A stretch of 64,000 nucleotides of DNA from Alteribacillus sp. YIM 98480 (GCF_009765375.1 NZ_VTOK01000002.1:62001-126000); one strand, 5' to 3'; counted from the stretch's first letter, positions 26,963-35,277 are shown. The notes: generated from the sequence alone by a model not told the origin. Made by a program: numbers and translations.

Positions 26963-27162
26963 GTGAACCAAATAAAGTTTTACTAACTGTTGAGGATGTA
27001 AGAAAGATTACTGGACTTGGGAGAGACAGGGTGTATGAATTTATGCACAGTCGAGAGCTTCCAACAATGAAAGTTGGGAGGAAACTGATGGTACATGAAG
27101 ATCATTTTTATAAATGGTTAAAGAACGAAGGAAATAAAAATAGCTATTACATGAAGAAGTAG
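26959..27162 (+). CDS. Excisionase-like helix-turn-helix protein
   Basis: A 67-residue protein: LLTVEDVRKITGLGRDRVYEFMHSRELPTMKVGRKLMV is the winged-helix pattern of the Tn916 Xis/HTH_17 group. It could act as recombination directionality factor or as a small regulator. Serine integrases use unrelated directionality factors, so the name is by fold only. Confidence 0.65.
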   Translation: MSEPNKVLLTVEDVRKITGLGRDRVYEFMHSRELPTMKVGRKLMVHEDHFYKWLKNEGNKNSYYMKK

Positions 27163-27211
27163 TATAAATAAAAGGATAAATATTATTTATTATTAAATGA
27201 GGGGTGTTGAT

Positions 27212-27436
27212 ATGAGTGAAAAAATCTTAGAATTGATACTTGAAAAACTTGAAAAAATAGACACAGAGCAGCGAGGGATGAAACAAGGAATGTCAGGAAT
27301 AAATAAACGCCTTGAGAACATTGAATCAAAACAACATATTGTTTACGAACAAACAGGAATTTTAACAGAGCGACATGAAGAAATAATGTCACGTTTTAAT
27401 GATTTAGCTACAAAAGAATATTTTGATAAGAAGTAA
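27212..27436 (+). CDS. Small coiled-coil phage protein
   Basis: A 74-residue, heptad-rich protein (ILELILEKLEKIDTEQRG; INKRLENIESKQH). ATG 27212 after GGGGTGTTG is preferred to 27197. Unknown function. Confidence 0.55.
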   Translation: MSEKILELILEKLEKIDTEQRGMKQGMSGINKRLENIESKQHIVYEQTGILTERHEEIMSRFNDLATKEYFDKK

Positions 27437-27459
27437 TAGAAAATAACAATTAAAAAATC

Positions 27460-27506
27460 CCATGGAAAAACCCTCAAAATCTATTGACGAATTTTGAGTT
27501 CCATGG
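27460..27506. terminator. Long hairpin after the coiled-coil gene
   Basis: CCATGGAA (27460-27467) plus CTCAAAAT (27473-27480) pair with ATTTTGAG (27491-27498) plus TTCCATGG (27499-27506), a 16-pair stem with one five-base bulge. No T run, so a terminator is not certain. Confidence 0.5.
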
Positions 27507-27612
27507 TAAGATTGATAGATAAGTAGTTTTTTTAAAAATTGTTAAAGGTATTCCATAATATATTATTACAATTCTTATTTTAGTCGCTTATTAACAAAAA
27601 GTCAATAAAAAA

Positions 27613-27649
27613 TGTCTGTATAACAACAGGAAATTTAATTATACAGACA
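27613..27649. repeat. Perfect 11-bp inverted repeat in phage early region
   Basis: TGTCTGTATAA (27613-27623) and TTATACAGACA (27639-27649) with a 15-base loop, about 30 bases before a ribosome binding site. Could be an operator or RNA hairpin. The rest of 27437-27680 shows nothing else I can support. Confidence 0.6.
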
Positions 27650-27680
27650 CGATTATTAATCAAAAGGAGGTGAAATTAAA

Positions 27681-27785
27681 GTGGGTAAAATAAAAATTAC
27701 GACAAAAGGGAAAAGTTTTTATAAAATTTACGAAGATTGGTTGAAAAGTTTTCAAATTACATGTCTAAAGGGGATGTTATTTTGA
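27681..27785 (+). CDS. Tiny basic phage ORF
   Basis: GTG 27681 follows AAAGGAGGTGA at ten bases and codes 34 residues (MGKIKITTKGKSFYKIYEDW and onward). The strong ribosome binding site is the main support. Confidence 0.4.
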   Translation: MGKIKITTKGKSFYKIYEDWLKSFQITCLKGMLF

Positions 27786-27865
27786 CTGTTTAATAGAGAG
27801 AGTATAGATAGACCAATAGATAGATTAACACAAAACGAAATTACCTAATGAAGGAGGTGAGATGT

Positions 27866-28615
27866 TTGACGAGTGATTCATTCATAAAATTACCCGATTC
27901 ATTTACAGATGATGGATCAGAGTATCATTTGACTCCAGAGGAGCTATATACATATTGTTTAATATACTCTCTAAGCAACTTGCGAGGGTCAGTCCAGTTT
28001 AATATTGATTTACTATCTCAGTTAAACAGCGCTCCATATGCAAAACAAACAAAAGAGGCAAAGAGTAAAGTCAAGAAAATTATTAACAACTTAATCCATA
28101 AAAAAGTAATTACAAACTATATAGATGGAGATTTTAAAAATGTGAAGAGTAACACTGAACTTATTGATGTGGATTTTGAAAAAATAGATGAAAATTCATT
28201 TTATCGTTTTAGCATAGTCGACTTTGACAAATTTGATGATATGTATGATTGCTATGTATATTGTGCTGTTGCTAAGTGGAGCAGGTTTAATAAAGAGTTT
28301 AAATGTGATTTAAACAGATGGGCAAGCATCTTACAGGTTTCTAAACCGACTGCCATAAAATATTTGCAACAAGCAATTGATCGAAACGTGATTTATGTGA
28401 ACACTGGAGAGTATACAGAAAAAGAGAGTAAAGAAAGAAAACAGAAGCTACAAGAAAAGAATAGTTATCAGATTAAACCATTCAAGGACAAAGAGAAAAC
28501 TTTTGCTCAAAAAAAGAAAGAGAACAAGAAGAAGTCAAACGTTACTAAAATAGACTTTAAACCAAACAAATTTAAGAAAAAAAGAAAAAAAGAAAGAATA
28601 GAAGATATCTTTTAA
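27866..28615 (+). CDS. Phage winged-helix protein, possible replication initiator
   Basis: From TTG 27866 (AAGGAGGTGA upstream, which itself lies in the longer 27848 frame) the product is about 249 residues. The N-terminus SFIKLPDSF ... LTPEELYTYCLIYSL is typical of DnaD-like or Rep HTH proteins that sense several helices; a second HTH-like region is CDLNRWASILQVSKPTAIKYLQ near residue 155. The tail is very Lys-rich, as in DNA-binding proteins. Confidence 0.6.
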   Translation: MTSDSFIKLPDSFTDDGSEYHLTPEELYTYCLIYSLSNLRGSVQFNIDLLSQLNSAPYAKQTKEAKSKVKKIINNLIHKKVITNYIDGDFKNVKSNTELIDVDFEKIDENSFYRFSIVDFDKFDDMYDCYVYCAVAKWSRFNKEFKCDLNRWASILQVSKPTAIKYLQQAIDRNVIYVNTGEYTEKESKERKQKLQEKNSYQIKPFKDKEKTFAQKKKENKKKSNVTKIDFKPNKFKKKRKKERIEDIF

Positions 28616-28634
28616 ACAAAAGGAGCGAATGACA

Positions 28635-28742
28635 ATGACAGCACAAACAAAAGTAGCTGTGAGCGTTTATAATCTAAATTTTAACCAAAATGGAGGAATT
28701 AATAATGGGAAGGGAAAAAAGAAGAAGTGGAAAGAAGAATAA
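28635..28742 (+). CDS. Tiny basic ORF overlapping the polymerase start
   Basis: ATG 28635 after AAAGGAGCG codes 35 residues (MTAQTKVAVSVYNLNF and a Lys-rich end). It overlaps the next gene by 38 bases in another frame and may serve to couple its translation. Confidence 0.4.
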   Translation: MTAQTKVAVSVYNLNFNQNGGINNGKGKKKKWKEE

Positions 28743-31539
28743 TTTAAGTAGTCAGGTACATGTATTTTCTCTCACAACGGATGCATTTTTATTTGAAGAT
28801 GAACAAGCAATCAGCGATAGACTTAAAAATAATCGTATTAAATCAAAAGAATTGAAAAAGTTGCGAAAGCTAAATAATAAAAATAAGTTTCAAGATAAAA
28901 TAAATAAACTGATCAATGAGAAACAGGAAGAGGTTCAGTATTCAAGTGATTCATACTACCAAGTTAACAAGGATTTATTAGAAATTTATATACTCTTACA
29001 GCAGACAAAAACTTTTAAGAATACCAAAAAGGAACTCAGGGATTTTATCAAATTAACCAAGAAAAAAATTGAAGATGATGAAATACTACTGAAGCAACGT
29101 ATTAAAGAAAACATAGACAAAGAAGTTCCTAGAGAATTGAATCCTGATGCTCTGTATTTTAACGATAAAGAAGGGAAGCAACGTTATAATGGTGAGAGTA
29201 TCATTTCTCTTTTTGATTCAACTCTGACACGTACAATAGGTGCTGAGGTGAATAAAATTAGCACTGACATTATTGTTGTCAAGACATACCATTTTGAAAT
29301 CCTAGAAAATATGATTAATAATGGCTTTACATATCAAGGTGAGTTTTACATATTCCTGACGGCTAGTGCTGGACAGATGAGACAACGCAAGAGCATGTGG
29401 ATTAAAGAAGTTGCTTGGGAAAAACATAAGAATCAACTTACTTGCGGCTTATCTGCTTATGATATTAATGATAAAGATGGAGTTAATATTAATAAATACT
29501 TGGCTTATCTTGCTTTGTCTGCTACAGCTAGTAAAAAATGGACTAACTTTAGTATTGACCGGGCTATTGTGGTTAATGACTTAGAAACTGATGTTTATGC
29601 CGAGGTTGATTACATAAATAGAGATACATATAAGATTAATAGAAAGAAAATGGACATTCCAATTGAACATACTGATGGAGCAGGAATGATATTACCGAGA
29701 AATTCTAAAAAGAGCAAGAAAAGTTTTATGTTCAGGATGCCATTTTTTAAAGGGCTTTTAATCCCGATTGATTTCAAAGCTTGGATAAATGAGCATGAAG
29801 GCGCAAGTATGAAGGTTAAAGATATATACAATAAGACTTGGGATATTGAAAAAAATGGAATTGAAATTATTTTTACTAAGTCTCAGTTTAAGATGTGGAA
29901 ATACTATAAGAATTGGCAAGAGTACAAGGACAACTTTAAAAAATATAATTGTGAAGCTGCTAAATTAAATGAAGAAACGAAGCCTGAAGAGGAAATAAAG
30001 CTATCATATCAATATTTACAAACACTTACTGATGTATCTGATGAGGAGTTAAAGGCACTAGCACAGCCTACTATTGATGAGATTTCCAATATAGCAAAAG
30101 ATAAAGATAATATGATGAAGGCTCTTGGCGTCGATATGAAAGAGACGGAAAAAGAAAAGATTGAAAAAAGAACATATTATCAGCAAGCACTTACTATCTA
30201 TCCTGAGCTTATTGATGATCCATATAGTAAGCAAATGATTAAGGACAAAAAGGAAGCAATGATAAACGGTGCTAAGGCTGGCAAACTTAATATCAAAGGA
30301 AATCACGTATATATCTGTCCTGATATGTATGCTTTTTGCGAGAGATTATTTTTACATAAAGAGAAGCCTGAAGGGTTGCTTAAAAATGGTGAAGTGTTCT
30401 GTAAGTTATACGAAAATGGCACTGTTGACATGCTTAGGTCGCCACATTTGTACAGAGAGCATGGGACTAGGCAGAATGTGATTGATGAAGAAAAGAAAAA
30501 ATGGTTTATTACGAATGGTATATATACAAGCATTTATGATCCGATTAGTAAACTACTGCAATTCGATTGTGATGGAGATTCAAGCCCAGTCATACAGGAT
30601 AAATTATTTACAGATATTGCTGAGAGGAACATAAGAATTGGAGAAAAAGATGAAATTGTACCATTGTACTATAAGATGGAAAAAGCAGATGCACAAATAA
30701 TTGATAAAGATAACATTATAAAGTCTATAGAGTTAGCCTATCAGGGGAATATAGGCGAAATCTCAAACAACATAAGCAAGATATGGAACGATGAGGAGCT
30801 TAACATTTCTGCGGTGAAATGGTTAACAGCCTACAATAATTATATGATTGATTTTGCCAAAACAAATTTTTTACCAGAGCCAAAAGGAGAAAAAGAAGAA
30901 ATTATTGACGAATATAAGAGTAAGAAGTTGCCTTATTTCTTTAAATTTGCAAAAAATAAGAAGAGAGTACAACCAAAAAATAAGAGTGTAGTGAATAGGC
31001 TTGAGGACATTATAGATAATTCTGAAGCGAAAAAGCAGATCCAATTTAAAAAACATGCTGGTGGGTGGTTTGACTATAAATTGCTTATGAGCAATCAGCA
31101 ATATAAATTTCAAGAAGAGGATTATAAAATAATTGATAAATACAAAGAACTCAGCAGGCAAAAGAAGAAAATGATGTATGATGAGGATGGAGAAAAGCGA
31201 AATTTAAGCTGGATTCATCAAGAAATGAAAAAGCAATTGCTTAATAAGGCTGAAGAATTGAAAATGGGAGAAGATGAGGAAAAAAGAAAGAAACGTGTTG
31301 TTAATGTGCTTGTAAAGTATGCCTATACAGAAGAGGCAAAATATAAATCAATTCTCTGGGATTGTTTTGGTAACATTATATTAGGCAATCTTAATAACAA
31401 TGTAGAAAACACTAAACAGTGTAAAGATTGTTTGGAGAGAATTGAAAAGAAAAATAATCGACAGAAATATTGTGACGAATGTGCTAAGATGAGGGAAAAG
31501 AGAAGGTTAGAAAGAAAAAATAGGAAGAAGAAAAAATAA
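28705..31539 (+). CDS. YonO-like single-subunit (DPBB) RNA polymerase with C-terminal zinc ribbon
   Basis: A 944-residue protein. Residues 621-625 read DCDGD in the context SKLLQFDCDGDSS, the catalytic DxDGD metal motif of double-psi beta-barrel polymerases; just before it RSPHLYREHGTRQNV and WFITNGIYTSIYD resemble the region preceding DxDGD in the QDE-1/YonO group. YonO of phage SPbeta (about 900 residues) is a DNA-dependent RNA polymerase that transcribes late genes. An N-terminal charged helical region of about 150 residues precedes the core. The C-terminus carries C906-x2-C909-x13-C923-x2-C926, a zinc ribbon. ATG 28705 follows GGAGG. It lies ahead of all late genes and probably transcribes them; this role is inference. 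Confidence 0.78.
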   Translation: MGREKRRSGKKNNLSSQVHVFSLTTDAFLFEDEQAISDRLKNNRIKSKELKKLRKLNNKNKFQDKINKLINEKQEEVQYSSDSYYQVNKDLLEIYILLQQTKTFKNTKKELRDFIKLTKKKIEDDEILLKQRIKENIDKEVPRELNPDALYFNDKEGKQRYNGESIISLFDSTLTRTIGAEVNKISTDIIVVKTYHFEILENMINNGFTYQGEFYIFLTASAGQMRQRKSMWIKEVAWEKHKNQLTCGLSAYDINDKDGVNINKYLAYLALSATASKKWTNFSIDRAIVVNDLETDVYAEVDYINRDTYKINRKKMDIPIEHTDGAGMILPRNSKKSKKSFMFRMPFFKGLLIPIDFKAWINEHEGASMKVKDIYNKTWDIEKNGIEIIFTKSQFKMWKYYKNWQEYKDNFKKYNCEAAKLNEETKPEEEIKLSYQYLQTLTDVSDEELKALAQPTIDEISNIAKDKDNMMKALGVDMKETEKEKIEKRTYYQQALTIYPELIDDPYSKQMIKDKKEAMINGAKAGKLNIKGNHVYICPDMYAFCERLFLHKEKPEGLLKNGEVFCKLYENGTVDMLRSPHLYREHGTRQNVIDEEKKKWFITNGIYTSIYDPISKLLQFDCDGDSSPVIQDKLFTDIAERNIRIGEKDEIVPLYYKMEKADAQIIDKDNIIKSIELAYQGNIGEISNNISKIWNDEELNISAVKWLTAYNNYMIDFAKTNFLPEPKGEKEEIIDEYKSKKLPYFFKFAKNKKRVQPKNKSVVNRLEDIIDNSEAKKQIQFKKHAGGWFDYKLLMSNQQYKFQEEDYKIIDKYKELSRQKKKMMYDEDGEKRNLSWIHQEMKKQLLNKAEELKMGEDEEKRKKRVVNVLVKYAYTEEAKYKSILWDCFGNIILGNLNNNVENTKQCKDCLERIEKKNNRQKYCDECAKMREKRRLERKNRKKKK

Positions 31540-31618
31540 CCGATTTAGAATCGTTAAAATAATTGAATTTTATTCAATAAATTGAATGTAGTTAAGTAAC
31601 GATAGCTTATGATAATGT

Positions 31619-31660
31619 CTGGATGCCTTGTGCAACAAGGTATTCAGGCTGTTTTTTTGT
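31619..31660 (+). terminator. Terminator after the polymerase gene
   Basis: GGATGCCTTGT pairs with ACAAGGTATTC around GCA, then GTTTTTTTG. Confidence 0.85.
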
Positions 31661-31755
31661 AGTGAGACGAATGGTTATTAGGGAAGAGATGTAAATTCAT
31701 TTGCATCTTTCAGTTCATTTTTTTTAAATACTTGAACTTTATCCAGATTTACAAT

Positions 31756-31786
31756 ATAGAGAGGTTACTAGCCATTCCCTCTCTAT
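31756..31786 (+). terminator. Second hairpin downstream of the polymerase gene
   Basis: ATAGAGAGG (31756-31764) with CCTCTCTAT (31778-31786), followed by a T-rich stretch. No gene lies between 31540 and 31943. Confidence 0.6.
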
Positions 31787-31810
31787 TATTCTTCTTTTTT
31801 TCTTTTTATT

Positions 31811-31867
31811 CTGTGTCACTGATCGGGAGTGACAGAGGAGTAAGCATAATGCTTGCTTCTTTTTTTA
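31811..31867 (+). terminator. Tandem hairpin and terminator
   Basis: CTGTGTCACT pairs with AGTGACAGAG (31811-31837), directly followed by a second stem AAGCA/TGCTT and seven T. Confidence 0.7.
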
Positions 31868-31943
31868 TATTCAATTTTTTTAATAAATAAAATTTTAATG
31901 GATATAGATGTCAAATCACAAAATGTGAAATGAGGTGAGGAAA

Positions 31944-32171
31944 ATGAATAGGAATGAACGGTATGATTTGTTATTAAAAATGAAAAGAAAAGAAATAACA
32001 AATCGAGAAGCTGCTAAACATGTAGGCTGCTCTGATGCAATGATTAGTCTGTTTCTCAGAAATAAAGCCAATATGAAAGAGAGTAAAATAGAAAAGTTAA
32101 AAGAATATATAGAGGGTAAGCCTGAGCGTATTGATATCAATGAGTGGATTAAAGAAAGGAAATCAATTTAA
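31944..32171 (+). CDS. Small Cro/XRE-like phage regulator
   Basis: A 75-residue basic protein with a helix-turn-helix (EITNREAAKHVGCSDAMISLFLRNK). ATG 31944 after GGTGAGG; GTG 31935 is possible. Likely a phage transcription regulator. Confidence 0.65.
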   Translation: MNRNERYDLLLKMKRKEITNREAAKHVGCSDAMISLFLRNKANMKESKIEKLKEYIEGKPERIDINEWIKERKSI

Positions 32172-32182
32172 TAATTAATAAA

Positions 32183-32235
32183 TATTGTCGGTATCGGTAG
32201 CGTAATGCTGTCGCCTCATTTATCCTCCGACAATA
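32183..32235. repeat. Hairpin with nine-base arms
   Basis: TATTGTCGG (32183-32191) and CCGACAATA (32227-32235) enclose 35 bases. Possible structured RNA or operator. Confidence 0.4.
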
Positions 32236-32302
32236 AATAAAAGGATAGATATGCGAATATATAATGATACTTGTTTTCATTATTTATTCCTCCTAGAACA
32301 CA

Positions 32303-32346
32303 TGAGAGTCAGTGAGGGTGTCCAATTGGACATTCCTCTGTTCGTG
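32303..32346. promoter_or_regulatory. Nested palindrome TGTCCAATTGGACA
   Basis: The 14-bp perfect palindrome (32319-32332) sits in a longer imperfect dyad (GAGG ... CCTC, then CACA ... TGTG outward), about 25 bases before the next ribosome binding site. Looks like an operator. Confidence 0.5.
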
Positions 32347-32378
32347 TGTAGCAAAACGAAATTGAAAGGATGAGTAAG

Positions 32379-32597
32379 TTGACAAAAAATGAAATTGAAG
32401 AATTGATTTATCAGGTTGCACGTAAAAGTGAATTAGAGGAGCTTCAAACAAAAATGTATCAAGCTTCACGTGGAGCGAACAAGGAAATGTTTAATGGGTT
32501 ATTGCCTTTCTTAGACAAAATTGAAGAGGACAATTATCACATTAGACAGGATTTAGAATACATAAAAACACTACTACAAGAAAAGGGGAATAAATAA
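32379..32597 (+). CDS. Small helical phage protein
   Basis: About 72 residues, Glu/Lys-rich (ELEELQTKMYQASRGANKEMF). TTG 32379 has GAAAGG at good spacing; ATG 32370 is nearly on top of it. First of a tight run of small ORFs to 33713. Unknown. Confidence 0.55.
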   Translation: MTKNEIEELIYQVARKSELEELQTKMYQASRGANKEMFNGLLPFLDKIEEDNYHIRQDLEYIKTLLQEKGNK

Positions 32598-32598
32598 T

Positions 32599-32961
32599 AT
32601 GTCTAAAATGTTGAATGAACTTTTAGAAAGCTTAGAAGCAATGAAAGAGGAGTCAATTAATGATGGCAGTTTGATTGATATGCTTGATGAATTTGATGAC
32701 ATTGGTGAGTTGGAAATAGTTAAAGAAGCATTATTGGATCATTTTGAATTTGTCAGAAGTAAACTGGAAGTGGATGAGACAATACTGAACAAATACGTTC
32801 AAAACAGGATGAGAGATAAAATGAGTATTTATGAAAAACTAAATAAAATCGAGCTTAATGATATTAATGTTCCTGATTACATTGGTGAAAACGGCAGAAA
32901 AATATTGGAGAGAACTAGAACACTACAAGATAATCAAATATTAAAAAAATGGAATCACTAG
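32599..32961 (+). CDS. Acidic helical phage protein
   Basis: A 120-residue protein, strongly acidic in its first half. AAGGGG precedes ATG 32599, two bases after the previous stop. Unknown function. Confidence 0.6.
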   Translation: MSKMLNELLESLEAMKEESINDGSLIDMLDEFDDIGELEIVKEALLDHFEFVRSKLEVDETILNKYVQNRMRDKMSIYEKLNKIELNDINVPDYIGENGRKILERTRTLQDNQILKKWNH

Positions 32962-32975
32962 GAGGGATAAAACAA

Positions 32976-33116
32976 ATGGATGCTCTACATGGAGCAAGTC
33001 TTATTGCAGAACGTTTTGATATGAGAATTGAAGATGTTTTTAGTTTAGATAGGAAGGAAGCTATAGAAAAAGTAATGATATTGCTTGATGAGATTGAAAA
33101 GGAAGGGGATTCATGA
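32976..33116 (+). CDS. Small phage protein (46 residues)
   Basis: ATG 32976 after AGGAGGGA; product MDALHGASLIAERFDMRIED and onward, ending at TGA 33114-33116 that overlaps the next ATG. Compact helical acidic protein, unknown role. Confidence 0.55.
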   Translation: MDALHGASLIAERFDMRIEDVFSLDRKEAIEKVMILLDEIEKEGDS

Positions 33117-33409
33117 GTTTTTACTGTACTAAATGTGAATTAACTATTCTTTGGGATGAACTAAGTGATTGGGAATGTGATTGTGCTGCTGAATGTTGGA
33201 AGCCAGTTGGCGAAAAGTCTATACATAAGAAACCGATGAATCTATATGAAATGAAGAACGAAAAAGAAAAATGCTATGTGATTGCAGATTGTGAACAAAG
33301 AGCAAGAGTATTAGCTTATGAGAAATTAAATGATAGAAGAATGGGTATTAGATGTTTGTTTGAAGATTTATGCAACGAGAGTGTTAGTGATGTGTTTAAT
33401 ATTACATAA
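33113..33409 (+). CDS. Small phage protein with N-terminal cysteine cluster
   Basis: A 98-residue protein starting MSFYCTKCELTILWDE, with a second WECDCAAECW cluster; probably binds zinc. GAAGGGG precedes the ATG, which overlaps the previous stop. Unknown function. Confidence 0.55.
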   Translation: MSFYCTKCELTILWDELSDWECDCAAECWKPVGEKSIHKKPMNLYEMKNEKEKCYVIADCEQRARVLAYEKLNDRRMGIRCLFEDLCNESVSDVFNIT

Positions 33410-33449
33410 TGCAAAATAAAGAATAAAAAGAAAAGAGGATGAAGTGAAT

Positions 33450-33713
33450 ATGTATAATTTGATTTTTGGCGACAAAACAACAGGAGAAAAGATTCTGACA
33501 GGTGTAACCATGTTGTTGTCACTTGTCTTTTTTATTGCTGTTCCATGTGGGATAGCTTGGATTATTAACTTACTCGGTGTAAGTGTTAGTTATTGGGTTG
33601 CAGCAGCAATAGGATTATTAATGTATATGTTTTTGTTTTCTATAAGTCTCCTGAGGTTAAAGCAATTTGAGAGAATGACAAAAGCAATGGATGATGAGTT
33701 TGGAAAATTTTAA
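33450..33713 (+). CDS. Small phage membrane protein
   Basis: An 87-residue product with two hydrophobic helices (VTMLLSLVFFIAVPCGIAWI; WVAAAIGLLMYMFLFSISLL). AAGAGGATG lies upstream. In this place, before the accessory region and far from the tail genes, a superinfection-exclusion role is as likely as a holin; neither is shown. Confidence 0.55.
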   Translation: MYNLIFGDKTTGEKILTGVTMLLSLVFFIAVPCGIAWIINLLGVSVSYWVAAAIGLLMYMFLFSISLLRLKQFERMTKAMDDEFGKF

Positions 33714-33802
33714 TAAAAGTGTTCAATTGATTTGTGTTGAAAATAATTGGTATGTCAAGGATATACATAAAAATGAATTGATAAAATTAGAAGAATACAT
33801 AA

Positions 33803-33836
33803 GCAAGGTGTCCGGCAATGCTGGATGCCTTTTATA
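33803..33836 (+). terminator. Terminator after the membrane protein gene
   Basis: AAGGTGTCCGGC pairs with GCTGGATGCCTT, then TTTAT. Confidence 0.65.
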
Positions 33837-33879
33837 ATTATTTTTTATTAGTACCTAATAATATGAGCAGGTGATAATT

Positions 33880-33945
33880 ATGAATAATGGATTGACATAT
33901 GAAATTGATAAAGACGGTATCGTACGTAACGTTAGGAAAAAGTAG
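33880..33945 (+). CDS. Tiny phage ORF
   Basis: ATG 33880 after GCAGGTGAT codes 21 residues (MNNGLTYEIDKDGIVRNVRK). Support is limited to the ribosome binding site. Confidence 0.3.
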   Translation: MNNGLTYEIDKDGIVRNVRKK

Positions 33946-33953
33946 GTGAGCAT

Positions 33954-34058
33954 TTGGGGAAGGCAGATAGTATAGTACATGACTATTCTCAAAATGTGGA
34001 AAATAATAGTAAAGAATTAGCAGGATTAAAGTCTCTTTTTAACGAAATAAGTGAGTAA
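33954..34058 (+). CDS. Tiny phage ORF before the Ntn-hydrolase gene
   Basis: TTG 33954 after GTAGGTGAG codes 34 residues (MGKADSIVHDYSQNVENNSK and onward), ending 14 bases before the next gene. Looks like a coupled small ORF. Confidence 0.4.
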   Translation: MGKADSIVHDYSQNVENNSKELAGLKSLFNEISE

Positions 34059-34072
34059 AAGGGGTGAATAAA

Positions 34073-34804
34073 GTGACTACAGTTATTTCTTATGTTAATA
34101 GCGCTTTCTCAGTTATTTTATCTGATAATAGAATTAATTACGGACACAATCAAGAGGGTGGATATCAAGACGGATTTAATAAGCTTATTAATTTACCTGA
34201 GATGGGCTGGTCGAGTGGTGCAGGTTTATCTGATTTCTTAGTAGAGATAAAAGATCAACTTGGCGCATTTGATATAAAAAATACTGATGACATTCTTCAT
34301 TTATTTAAGGATGTATTAAATAAAGCAAAAGAAAATAATGTATTATATAAAAAAGAAATAGACGAAAGTGTCATTGTTTCCTCATGGTTAGGGTCTGATG
34401 GTAATGATGTTTTCTTTAGAGTAGGAATGCTCTCAAATAAACACTTTGGGATTAATTTAAGGGTATTAGAAAAGGGAGAAATAGACATTGTTTATCCAGG
34501 TGATTATCTTTCAAATATTCAACGAGTTGAAGAAATTAAAGAAAAGTTTAATCTAACTATCGGAGAAACAGATTTGTTTATGGCTTTAAATGAAATGCTT
34601 CAAATTTTTGATGTAATCTCATCTAATTCTACTCAGGTTAGTAGAACTTGTGATATTGGTTTATTTACATTTCAAGAAGATGGAGTTTATAAAATAAGAA
34701 CAAGTGGTGATGTTGAAGAACTGAAAAAGCACATAAACAATAAGGAATTAGGAGAAAATGCTGAATTAGTAAATGTTATTAAGTTTAATTCTGAAGGTAA
34801 TTAG
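34073..34804 (+). CDS. Proteasome-like N-terminal-nucleophile hydrolase (phage)
   Basis: From GTG 34073 (AAAAGGGG upstream) the product starts M-TTVISYVNSAFSVILSDNR. Removal of Met would expose Thr1; Asp17 falls exactly where beta-type proteasome subunits and HslV have it, and Lys36 in DGFNKLINL aligns with the catalytic Lys33 region, followed by a GWSSGAGLSDFLVEI stretch like the GxxGxxAD helix. A later CDIGLFTFQEDGVYKI matches the strand near the C-terminal end. 243 residues, near normal for the fold. In-frame GTG 34064 would bury Thr1. It may be a peptidase or a non-processing relative. Confidence 0.65.
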   Translation: MTTVISYVNSAFSVILSDNRINYGHNQEGGYQDGFNKLINLPEMGWSSGAGLSDFLVEIKDQLGAFDIKNTDDILHLFKDVLNKAKENNVLYKKEIDESVIVSSWLGSDGNDVFFRVGMLSNKHFGINLRVLEKGEIDIVYPGDYLSNIQRVEEIKEKFNLTIGETDLFMALNEMLQIFDVISSNSTQVSRTCDIGLFTFQEDGVYKIRTSGDVEELKKHINNKELGENAELVNVIKFNSEGN

Positions 34805-34948
34805 CATCCGTAAGGGGTGCATTTTGATTTATTAACAATTTATTTTATGAATAAAAAGTAATAGATAATTTGAACTAAAAAAGAAGGGTATAATCTTTTT
34901 TTGTAGAATTAACCAATGCAATATATACTACAAAAGGAGATGATTGTT

Positions 34949-35266
34949 TTGGTTTCTGTAAAAGTGCATTGTTCCAACTGTGAAAAGGATATTGAGTTAG
35001 CACCTGATGACAATAAAAAAGCGAGTATGTTAAAAAGTTTGATTGATAACGATATGTACATATATGGTGAAGAAATAGATACTTCTTCGATTGGATATGA
35101 TGAAGATGAAAGTGTAGAAAGGGCATTAACAGATGCTAAATCAGTAGATGAAGTAAGAAATTTATTAAACAATATTGTAATGGACACTGTGGAGGTTGAG
35201 CCTGAACTAAAAAGCGTAAGAATACAATGTACTGATTGTCAGGACAATTTAACTATCGAGTTTTAA
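34949..35266 (+). CDS. Small acidic phage protein with paired CxxC motifs
   Basis: From TTG 34949 (AAAGGAG nine bases upstream) about 105 residues: CSNCEKDIEL at the N-terminus and CTDCQDNL at the C-terminus, likely joining in one zinc site around an acidic middle. The longer 34916 reading includes its own ribosome binding site and is not preferred. Confidence 0.55.
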   Translation: MVSVKVHCSNCEKDIELAPDDNKKASMLKSLIDNDMYIYGEEIDTSSIGYDEDESVERALTDAKSVDEVRNLLNNIVMDTVEVEPELKSVRIQCTDCQDNLTIEF

Positions 35267-35277
35267 ATAGGCATTTA

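Noticed and set aside
33450-33713. Phage holin call for the two-helix membrane protein
   Set aside because: It lies far from tail genes, without a lysin neighbour, so a holin label is not supported.
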